Assembly (NCBI GenBank): GCA_003553825.1
Contig: PWFL01000019.1
Coordinates: forward strand, 1 to 11,666
DNA from: Candidatus Iainarchaeum sp.
GTDB taxonomy: Archaea; B1Sed10-29
Length of the DNA stretch: 11,666 nucleotides
Direction of reading: 5' to 3'
The translations under genes and the position numbers were made by a program. Positions 1 to 5,736 of the stretch are shown one piece after another. Within the stretch, counting starts at the first letter, position 1; each line of letters opens with the position of its first letter. Under the pieces are notes generated by a model. The model had not been told where the DNA came from. It saw nothing but the letters and a program-made list of their open reading frames with translations, and made no database searches.

Positions 1-226
1 CCTCACTGGTCAACTCAATCAAAAATTCACACATCACCCAACACATTAATCCACATCCTCAACAGAGGAAAAAACAATAAAAACATCAAACCAAAGAAGA
101 GATTAATCCAAACCAGCATCATTCAGTGAAAGCCCAAAGGGACATGGAAAACCACGACAGCTATTTTTGATTGAAGCCAGTGAGGAGTAGAGCAACGTAT
201 ATCCAAAAAAGAAACCGAGTGAAACA
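1..226. repeat. Gene-poor start of window bracketed by an imperfect long inverted repeat
   Basis: Bases 1-9 pair with 177-185 (9 bp), and after a small internal loop (10-14 opposite 175-176) bases 15-26 pair with 163-174 (12 bp), so 21 base pairs close a span of about 185 nt. The left arm touches the window edge, so the helix may continue outside. Inside are several tiny hairpins: CCTC-AACA-GAGG at 57-68, CCC-AAA-GGG at about 133-141, and TGG-AAAA-CCA at about 145-154, plus a direct repeat ATTAATCC at 45-52 and 102-109. One + strand frame is open from base 1 to a TGA at 127-129, so the tail of an upstream gene is possible but has no recognisable sequence. The layout would suit a structured RNA or a small element with inverted ends. 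I do not recognise either. Confidence 0.45.
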
Positions 227-583
227 GTGAAATACCAAGAACTGGAAGAAATCATAACCAATCTGAAAAAAGACAAAAGGAAGAAGGTAGTGGAAGGTAA
301 AAAAGACAAAGAAGCACTCAACAAACTAGGAATAAAACAAGTGGAAACAATAAACACAAAGCCACTCAGAGAAATAACCAGAAAAGAAGAAAAAGAAGAA
401 GTAATACTGCTCACAGACTTTGACAGAGAAGGAAAATCAAAATCAAGTCAATTAATCAGACTATACAAGGCAGAAGGCATCAAAACAGACCTGAATTACA
501 AAAAACAACTCGGAAGACTACACGGGATATCCGAAATAGAAGAAATCCCAACCAAATACAAAGAACTGAAAAACAAAAAATAA
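227..583 (+). CDS. Small Toprim-domain protein (primase/RNase M5-like nucleotidyl transferase fold)
   Basis: This 118-residue protein is essentially one Toprim domain, the metal-binding fold shared by DnaG primases, topoisomerases and RNase M5. The acidic signature is present: E23 in VVEGKKD, then D64 and D66 in LLTDFDREGK, followed by a basic, Glu-rich tail. Archaea carry small stand-alone Toprim proteins of this size, but their substrate is not established; a nucleic-acid role is inferred from the fold. The start is GTG at 227. No alternative start lies between it and the in-frame TAG at 188-190, and a weak GAGTGA precedes it at 217-222. The stop is 17 nt before dnaG, so the two are very likely cotranscribed. 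The short, lysine-rich make-up and the GTG start are the only oddities. Confidence 0.8.
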   Translation: MKYQELEEIITNLKKDKRKKVVEGKKDKEALNKLGIKQVETINTKPLREITRKEEKEEVILLTDFDREGKSKSSQLIRLYKAEGIKTDLNYKKQLGRLHGISEIEEIPTKYKELKNKK

Positions 584-600
584 ACACAGAGGTGTAAAAA

Positions 601-1752
601 ATGGCTAAAACATACATAGACACAGTCAAATACTTAATAATCGCAGATATAGAGGTAGAAGGACTTGTAGAAAGACCAGACGTAGTAGGAGCAATATTCG
701 GACAAACAGAAGGACTACTAGGAGATGAATTGGATCTAAGAGAGCTTCAAAAAAGCGGAAGGATAGGAAGAATAGAGGTAGAGATAGAGAACAAGCTAGG
801 AAAATCAGTAGGAGAAATACGAATACCATCGAGCCTGGACGCAGATAAAACATCAGCAATAGCAGCAGCATTAGAACAAATAGAAAGAGTAGGACCATCA
901 GAATCAGATATAACAATAAGAGAAATCAAAGACACAAGAGAAAACAAAAGAGAAAAAGTACTAGAAAGAGCACAAGAACTAAGAAGCAAAATGATGGGAA
1001 AAAGCCGCCCAGAATCAAAAGAAATAAGCAAAAAAATAAGAGAAGGAGTAAGAAGCGATGAAATGCAGAAATACGGAGAAGACAAACTAGCAGCAGGGCC
1101 AAAAATAGACGAAGCAAAAGAAATAATAGTAGTAGAAGGAAGAGCGGACGTGGCAAACCTACTAAGAGCCAACATAAAAAACGCGATATGCCTACACGGA
1201 AAAAACATACCGGAAACAGTTAAAAAACTCTCAAAACAAAAGAAAACAACTCTATTCATAGACGGAGACAGAGGAGGAAAACTAGTAGCAAAACAATTCA
1301 ACGAAGAAGGAGAACCCGACTACATAGCAAAAGCCCCAGCGGGAAAAGAAGTGGAAGAACTAACACAAAAAGAAATACTGCAAAAACTGAGAAAAAAGAA
1401 ACCAGTGGACCAATGGCTAAAAGAAACAAAAAACCAGAACAACAAATCCAGAAACAGAAACAACAGAAACAGGAAAGGCAAGTCATTCGGAGAAGTAATG
1501 AACAACCTAAAAGGAACAATGAAAGGAACACTACTAGACTATGAAGACCAAATAATGGCAAAAGTCGATGTAAAAGACCTTAAAGATGAAATAGAAAAAC
1601 ACGAAGACATAAAAGCAGTAGTATTTGATGGAATAATAACACAGCAACTTATAGATACAGCTAAAAAGAACAAGATAGAATACCTAGCTGGAAGGAAAAA
1701 AGGCGAAGTGCAAAACGAAAGAGGAATCAACATCCTAACCTACCCGGACTGA
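601..1752 (+). CDS. dnaG: Archaeal DnaG-like primase / exosome-associated protein
   Basis: This is archaeal DnaG, a bacterial-type primase homologue that in archaea is known as an RNA exosome subunit and can show weak primase activity. The N-terminal block (about residues 10-60) has the family signature, including GAIFGQTEGLLGDELDLREL and the following RIGRIEVE. The Toprim domain is at about 170-245, with E179 in VVEGRADV and D221/D223 in FIDGDRGG, so the metal site looks intact. A low-complexity Asn/Arg/Lys stretch at about 277-294 links to a C-terminal domain (about 300-383). The length of 383 fits the family. The ATG at 601 follows a good Shine-Dalgarno GAGGTG (589-594). It is the second gene of a likely operon with the small Toprim gene upstream, so two proteins with the same catalytic fold are made together. 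It converges on the next gene with a 15-nt gap. Confidence 0.96.
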   Translation: MAKTYIDTVKYLIIADIEVEGLVERPDVVGAIFGQTEGLLGDELDLRELQKSGRIGRIEVEIENKLGKSVGEIRIPSSLDADKTSAIAAALEQIERVGPSESDITIREIKDTRENKREKVLERAQELRSKMMGKSRPESKEISKKIREGVRSDEMQKYGEDKLAAGPKIDEAKEIIVVEGRADVANLLRANIKNAICLHGKNIPETVKKLSKQKKTTLFIDGDRGGKLVAKQFNEEGEPDYIAKAPAGKEVEELTQKEILQKLRKKKPVDQWLKETKNQNNKSRNRNNRNRKGKSFGEVMNNLKGTMKGTLLDYEDQIMAKVDVKDLKDEIEKHEDIKAVVFDGIITQQLIDTAKKNKIEYLAGRKKGEVQNERGINILTYPD

Positions 1753-1767
1753 AAAACAAGAATAAAA

Positions 1768-2286
1768 TCAATGGCTCTTTGTCTGATGAATACGAAGAGC
1801 TCTCCTCGAACCAAAGGACCTACCACACTCAGAACACACAAAACCATCGTCCTTTGAATCAGGTTTCTTTTCCTTATCCTCTTCCCCCTCTTCATCTTCT
1901 TCCCCTTTACTAATCTCTCCATCCTTTGATTTTCTTATCTTACCAGTAACAGGAATAGTTATTCCACCGGTCCTGTAGATAACGGTCCCGAACACGAATA
2001 GAGCGGACCAGAACATGATACCAGCTAAAGGCCTTAAAACCAATCCAGCCTTGAAATTAATATCAAGACCACCTACCTCGCTCTCCATGGATAACCCACC
2101 GAACTCAAGAGCAACGGATTCACCTGCCGGTCCCAGAATAATTGAAGAAACCGAAACCAAGTTATAAACACTGTTCAAGAGCATCAGGCCGGAACCAACT
2201 AAAATAAGAGCACCAATTAACTTAACTAAATGAAGCTCTCGAGAACCAAGCCGAATCAATATTTTTTCCCTCACGAATAACACCAC
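1768..2286 (-). CDS. Two-helix membrane protein with a C-terminal C2H2 zinc finger
   Basis: I do not recognise a named family. The 172-residue product has two hydrophobic segments (about 22-47 and 84-105) separated by a Gly-rich loop that probably lies outside. Then follows a strongly acidic, low-complexity linker (about 122-147) and, at the very end, one classical C2H2 zinc finger: C151, C154, H167, H172 (C-x2-C-x12-H-x4-H) with the usual Phe and Leu core positions. A membrane anchor with a cytoplasmic finger on a flexible acidic arm could bind nucleic acid or a protein partner near the membrane; that is inference. The start is taken as GTG at 2284-2286, with GTG at 2281 as an alternative. 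Only a weak GAGTGA-like site precedes it. It converges with dnaG, and the tRNA-Val gene lies behind it. Confidence 0.75.
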   Translation of the reverse strand: MVLFVREKILIRLGSRELHLVKLIGALILVGSGLMLLNSVYNLVSVSSIILGPAGESVALEFGGLSMESEVGGLDINFKAGLVLRPLAGIMFWSALFVFGTVIYRTGGITIPVTGKIRKSKDGEISKGEEDEEGEEDKEKKPDSKDDGFVCSECGRSFGSRRALRIHQTKSH

Positions 2287-2415
2287 TAATCAGTCATCAC
2301 TCGAAATTCTATTACCAATAAGGTTAAAAACATTTCCACTATAAAAACCCTATAGAAGAGAATATTACAAAAAGAACAATACACCAATAACTACACAGAC
2401 CAATCCAACAGAAAA

Positions 2416-2488
2416 GGGTCCGTAGTCTAGTGGCTATGACGATACCCTTACAAGGTATAGATCGGTGGTTCAAATCCGCCCGGACCCA
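2416..2488 (+). tRNA. tRNA-Val (anticodon UAC)
   Basis: A full cloverleaf can be drawn. Acceptor stem GGGTCCG (2416-2422) pairs with CGGACCC (2481-2487), with discriminator A2488. The anticodon stem ATACC/GGTAT (2442-2446 with 2454-2458) holds the loop CTTACAA, giving anticodon TAC at 2449-2451. The T arm GGTGG/CCGCC encloses TTCAAAT. No CCA is encoded, as is usual in archaea, and there is no intron. It is the first of three tRNA genes on this strand around serS. Confidence 0.95.
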
Positions 2489-2572
2489 TCACCCCCATAC
2501 ACTAAAAAATCTAGAAGATCCTACACCCCTAACTATGAATAAAACAACAAAGAACCAATAAAAAATTCAAGA

Positions 2573-2643
2573 GCGCCGATGGTCCAGTGGTAAGACACGA
2601 GATTGCCATTCTCGCAACCCGGGTTCAAATCCCGGTCGGCGCA
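2573..2643 (+). tRNA. tRNA-Gly (anticodon GCC)
   Basis: Acceptor stem GCGCCGA (2573-2579) pairs with TCGGCGC (2636-2642), discriminator A2643. The anticodon stem CGAGA/TCTCG (2598-2602 with 2610-2614) holds TTGCCAT, so the anticodon is GCC at 2605-2607. The T arm CCGGG/CCCGG encloses TTCAAAT. There is no intron and no encoded CCA. A TATA-like TATGAATAAAA at 2534-2544 could serve as its own promoter. serS begins only 31 nt downstream, leaving no room for a separate serS promoter outside this tRNA gene. Confidence 0.95.
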
Positions 2644-2674
2644 TAAAGAAGCCGAAAAAACAGGAGAAACAAAA

Positions 2675-3943
2675 ATGATACCAATAGAAACCATTCGAAA
2701 CAACCCAAATAAAATAAAAGAGACACTGGAAAAGAGAAAAGAGGAATTCCCCCTCAAAAAACTAAGAAAACTAGACGAAGAATGGAGAAAACAGAAAAAA
2801 GAAGTAGATAATCTGAGACACGAGAAAAACAAAATAAACAAGAAAATAGCTAAGAAAAAGAAGAAAGGAAAAGAAACAGAACAAGAAATACAGCAAATGA
2901 AAGAGATGAAGGAACAACTTGAGACAAAAGAAGAAGAAATCAAGGAAACAGAGGAAAAGAGAAAAGAACTATGGATGAACCTGCCAAACCTCCTGGACCC
3001 TGAAGTACCCGAAGGAAAAACGGAACAAGATAACAAAGAGAGAAAAAAATGGGGAGAACCAACTGAATTTGAATTCGAAACAAAAACACATCTAGAACTA
3101 GCTAAAGAGTTGGACATAATAGATGAAAAAGCAAGTGAAGTGACAGGAGAAGGATTCTACTACCTGAAAAAAGACCTAGCAATGCTGGACTACGCCCTAC
3201 AAAAATACGCAATAGACCAACTAACTGAAAAAGGATACGAATTAATAGAACCACCATTCATGCTCAGAGAAGAAGCTTACAAAAAAGCAACTAATGTAGA
3301 TAAATTCAAAGAAGACATGTACGGAGTAAAGGACACAGATAAATACCTAATAGGGACCTCGGAACACCCAATAGTAGCGATGCACAAAGACGATGTGTTC
3401 CAAAAAGAAGAACTGCCAAAAAAATACGTGGGGATAAGCCCATGCTTCAGAAAAGAAGCAGGGACACACGGAAAATACAGAAAAGGACTCTACAGGATGC
3501 ATCAGTTCAACAAAGTGGAGCAATTAATTATATGCAAACCGGAAAACGAAGAAAAGTACTTCAATGAAATGCAGGAAAACGCTGAAGAACTGCACAGAAA
3601 ACTGGAAATACCCTACAGAGTAGTTATAAACTGCAGCGGAGACACACCAAAAACACAGGCAAAGACCTACGACACAGAACTACTAATGGTGGACGGAGAA
3701 TACAGAGAAGCAATAAGCAACAGCACAAGCAAGGACTACCAAGCAAGAAGGCTCAACATAAAATACGAAAAAGAGAAATACGGAGAAAGAGAATACGTAT
3801 ACACACTCAACAGCACAGCAATAGCAACCAGCAGAACAATGCTGGCCCTAATGGAAAACCATCAAACTAAAGAAGGAGAAATAAAAATACCTGAAACAAT
3901 ACAATCCTACATGAACAATAAGAAAAAGATCAAGAGCGAATGA
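2675..3943 (+). CDS. serS: Seryl-tRNA synthetase (class II)
   Basis: The enzyme charges tRNA-Ser with serine in the cytoplasm. The N-terminal part (about 30-100) is a charged heptad-rich helical arm, the long coiled coil that grips the tRNA-Ser variable arm. The catalytic core follows: TSEHP at 228-232, motif 2 FRKEAGTHGKYRKGL (258-272) and MHQFNKVEQ, and motif 3 NSTAIATSRTMLALMEN (379-395) with the ATP-binding Arg387. It is the common SerRS type, not the rare zinc-dependent methanogen form. The length of 422 is normal. The frame stays open back into tRNA-Gly, but the real start is ATG 2675, preceded by AGGAGA (2662-2667). The gene is packed between two tRNAs: 31 nt after tRNA-Gly and one nucleotide before tRNA-Lys, so it is probably read on one transcript with them. 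Confidence 0.97.
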   Translation: MIPIETIRNNPNKIKETLEKRKEEFPLKKLRKLDEEWRKQKKEVDNLRHEKNKINKKIAKKKKKGKETEQEIQQMKEMKEQLETKEEEIKETEEKRKELWMNLPNLLDPEVPEGKTEQDNKERKKWGEPTEFEFETKTHLELAKELDIIDEKASEVTGEGFYYLKKDLAMLDYALQKYAIDQLTEKGYELIEPPFMLREEAYKKATNVDKFKEDMYGVKDTDKYLIGTSEHPIVAMHKDDVFQKEELPKKYVGISPCFRKEAGTHGKYRKGLYRMHQFNKVEQLIICKPENEEKYFNEMQENAEELHRKLEIPYRVVINCSGDTPKTQAKTYDTELLMVDGEYREAISNSTSKDYQARRLNIKYEKEKYGEREYVYTLNSTAIATSRTMLALMENHQTKEGEIKIPETIQSYMNNKKKIKSE

Positions 3944-3944
3944 T

Positions 3945-4103
3945 GGGCCGGTAGCTCAGTCTGGGAGAGCACCAGGCTCTTAAGAACCTTTTCCAAGAAC
4001 ATGCAAAATGTTCACGAAAAGAAACTTTAGAAAAATAGGGTAAAAAACTTCAAGAAGGTTCGGAGACACCTGGTAGCCGCGGGTTCAAACCCCGTCCGGC
4101 CCG
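3945..4103 (+). tRNA. tRNA-Lys (anticodon CUU), interrupted by an intron
   Basis: Acceptor stem GGGCCGG (3945-3951) pairs with CCGGCCC (4096-4102), discriminator G4103. The T arm GCGGG/CCCGT (4079-4083 with 4091-4095) encloses TTCAAAC. The anticodon stem is split: CCAGG (3972-3976) pairs with CCTGG (4069-4073) only when 85 nt are removed. The anticodon is CTT at 3979-3981. Exons are 3945-3982 and 4068-4103, giving a 74-nt mature tRNA without CCA. The gene starts one nucleotide after the serS stop codon, so its 5' maturation should trim the serS message. A class I lysS that would charge this tRNA lies about 1.6 kb downstream. Confidence 0.94.
3983..4067 (+). other. Archaeal tRNA intron with bulge-helix-bulge splice sites
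   Basis: The intron is at the canonical 37/38 position. The splice motif is regular: bulge T3981-A3982-A3983, central 4-bp helix CTCT (3977-3980) with GGAG (4062-4065), bulge A4066-C4067-A4068, flanked by the anticodon stem on one side and a 7-bp helix GAACCTT (3984-3990) with AAGGTTC (4055-4061) on the other. Cutting after the second base of each bulge removes 3983-4067. An internal hairpin GAACAT-GCAAA-ATGTTC lies at 3997-4013. At 85 nt it is longer than the minimal introns of this class. No guide-RNA boxes or ORF are seen inside. Confidence 0.9.
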
Positions 4104-4158
4104 TTCCATCAAAACACCTCTGCAGAAAGAAATAAAAACACCCCCTCAATAAATAAAA

Positions 4159-4530
4159 ATGAGACTTATGGAAAAAATAGGAGAGGTAAACAACGAAGAT
4201 CTCGAAAAGATAGAGAAAGACCTAGGACCAAATGAAGAAATAAAATTAATCACAGGAATAAAATCAAAAAGAATAAATGGGACACACCATTTAGTCCTAA
4301 CCAATAGAAGAACTATATTTTGGAAAAAAGGACGAGAAAAACTAATCAAAGAAACAGAAGCCTATGAAGATTTCACTTACCCTACAATATCAAGAGTATA
4401 TATAGAACCCAAAAAAGACTACGATCTATTCAAGATAGAGATGGAAACAGGCTCATCGGACGAGATAATGGTTCCAAAAGGAGAAGGCAAAAGAATAGCT
4501 GGAATATTAAGGGAAAAACAAGCTCAATAA
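4159..4530 (+). CDS. Small PH-like domain protein (bacterial/archaeal bPH type)
   Basis: This 123-residue soluble protein resembles the bacterial pleckstrin-homology-like (YokE/bPH) group. The clearest sign is residues 42-58: THHLVLTNRRTIFWKKG, matching the LTNRR(x)IF strand typical of that fold. It is followed by alternating strands ending near 107 (EIMVPKGEG) and a C-terminal helix. A short acidic helical lead (about 10-22) precedes it. Family members are thought to bind proteins or lipids, but no function is assigned here. The start is ATG 4159, with ATG 4168 possible. There is no Shine-Dalgarno, and an A-rich TATA-like stretch at about 4128-4138 would suit a leaderless transcript. Its last 7 nt overlap the end of the convergent membrane gene. 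Confidence 0.65.
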   Translation: MRLMEKIGEVNNEDLEKIEKDLGPNEEIKLITGIKSKRINGTHHLVLTNRRTIFWKKGREKLIKETEAYEDFTYPTISRVYIEPKKDYDLFKIEMETGSSDEIMVPKGEGKRIAGILREKQAQ

Positions 4531-5576
4531 CCAAAAAAGATACTAATCAGAACCATAGAGATAGGTAAAATTAAAAGTAAAACCACAAAAAGCACTAAAA
4601 CCCTAATTCTTAAGAGAATAAAGTTGATAGTTCTTTTTACAATCTCAGAATACCAATCATAGAAGTAAAGGAAAATCAAAGTAATCAATATACTACTTAT
4701 AGCTGCGGCTAGAACAACATTAAACGCTACAGAACTCTCCAGTAACATTGCGGCAACAAAATGACTGATAAAGGTAGCTACACTAGCTCCCATGATGTAA
4801 GGAATCAAGTTACTCCTTTCTAGATAACCCATGTTATAAAGAGGAACCAGTATACCAATAGAAATAGAAACGGAGGCAGCAACCAAAGTGACAGCAATAC
4901 CAAGAGAAAAGGAAAACCACTTTCTCCTCATAGCAAAAGAAATAAAGCTAGATTTGAACTGATAGGGTTCAATATCCTTGAAAGCTTTGTTAAAAACATT
5001 CAAACCAAAGATAAGAAAGAAAAAGGAAACAAAGAAACTGGGCACAGCACCCACTAATCCAAGAATCCTAGAGGTAAAGAACCTGAAGAAACTATCAATT
5101 CCAAAGATCACGGCACCGGGAGAATAAATAGTCAAATTCCCCAAAGGACCTAAAAGTAGCCATCCAAGGAATAAAGCAGGTATAAAAACAGTGTAAGTAA
5201 TTATAAAGCTCAGAAAAGCAAGAGAAGTGGAATCAACCAAGCTCTCACTCCTCCCTCTAACATACTCAACCAACCCAATCACTATCAAGATAAAAACAGC
5301 ACCCAATCTAGTGCCCATAACCATCATATAAGAGGAAAAACGAGTTAAAACACCCATATGAAGAAGACTAAGGGATAAAATAGCAGGAGGAGCACCAGAA
5401 AGCATAATATAGGATAAAATCCAGCCAAAACCTAAAGAACCTACTGGAGAATCCACATAAGGGATGTAAGTCTTAAAAAAAGGTAGAAGAAACTCAACAC
5501 TATCTTTGAGCAAGACAATGCCGAGGACAAATAAAAATAATCCTAAAAAAGCGTAAATGATTCTCCTAAACTTCAT
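4524..5576 (-). CDS. Polytopic membrane protein resembling Na/Pi cotransporters
   Basis: The 350-residue product has about eight to nine hydrophobic segments and no soluble domain. Two internal repeats look alike: around residues 60-103 (SGAPPAILSL, then MGVL, then MGTRLGAVF) and around 233-276 (AASVSISIGI, then MGYL, then MGASVATF). A duplicated small-residue segment followed by G-[AT]-x-[LV]-[AG] is the layout of the NptA/PNaS Na/Pi cotransporter core, where it takes the form GANIGT. Phosphate transport is inferred only; the key Gln-Ser-Ser triplet of well-studied members is not clear. The PhoU-like tail of larger homologues is absent. ATG at 5574-5576 follows GAGGTGA (complement of 5586-5592). 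It is divergent from lysS and overlaps the PH-like gene tail to tail by 7 nt. Confidence 0.55.
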   Translation of the reverse strand: MKFRRIIYAFLGLFLFVLGIVLLKDSVEFLLPFFKTYIPYVDSPVGSLGFGWILSYIMLSGAPPAILSLSLLHMGVLTRFSSYMMVMGTRLGAVFILIVIGLVEYVRGRSESLVDSTSLAFLSFIITYTVFIPALFLGWLLLGPLGNLTIYSPGAVIFGIDSFFRFFTSRILGLVGAVPSFFVSFFFLIFGLNVFNKAFKDIEPYQFKSSFISFAMRRKWFSFSLGIAVTLVAASVSISIGILVPLYNMGYLERSNLIPYIMGASVATFISHFVAAMLLESSVAFNVVLAAAISSILITLIFLYFYDWYSEIVKRTINFILLRIRVLVLFVVLLLILPISMVLISIFFGY

Positions 5577-5736
5577 GAACCAAGTTCACCTCAACAACCT
5601 CTTATTAATAATAAAACCATTTAATTTAAACACTAAGGGAAGAAGGTGAATCGCGAAACTTAAGAAAAAGACAGTGAATAAGTAAAATAGAGGAATAACG
5701 AAATCCTCAAAACAAAGAATCAACAGAAATAAAAAC

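Noticed and set aside
1..226. SRP RNA or RNase P RNA at the window start
   Set aside because: The long closing helix is suggestive, but I cannot find the SRP helix 8 GGAA loop with its AGCAG strand, nor the RNase P core blocks.
747..1301. A 184-residue - strand open frame inside dnaG
   Set aside because: Composition is the shadow of Lys/Glu/Ile codons on the other strand; dnaG is certain and the frame has no recognisable motif.
2287..2300. Adjacent box C-like GTGATGA and box D-like CTGA on the - strand
   Set aside because: The two boxes touch and have no guide-length spacing or inner C'/D' pair, so a C/D guide RNA is not supported.
2603..2674. A serS start inside tRNA-Gly (24 extra residues)
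   Set aside because: The extra residues are encoded by tRNA sequence; ATG 2675 has AGGAGA at proper spacing and gives the normal N terminus.
2533..3117. A 194-residue - strand open frame across tRNA-Gly and the start of serS
   Set aside because: It is Ser/Phe-rich low complexity, the mirror of A/G-rich serS codons, and crosses a clear tRNA gene; serS has full motifs and a ribosome binding site.
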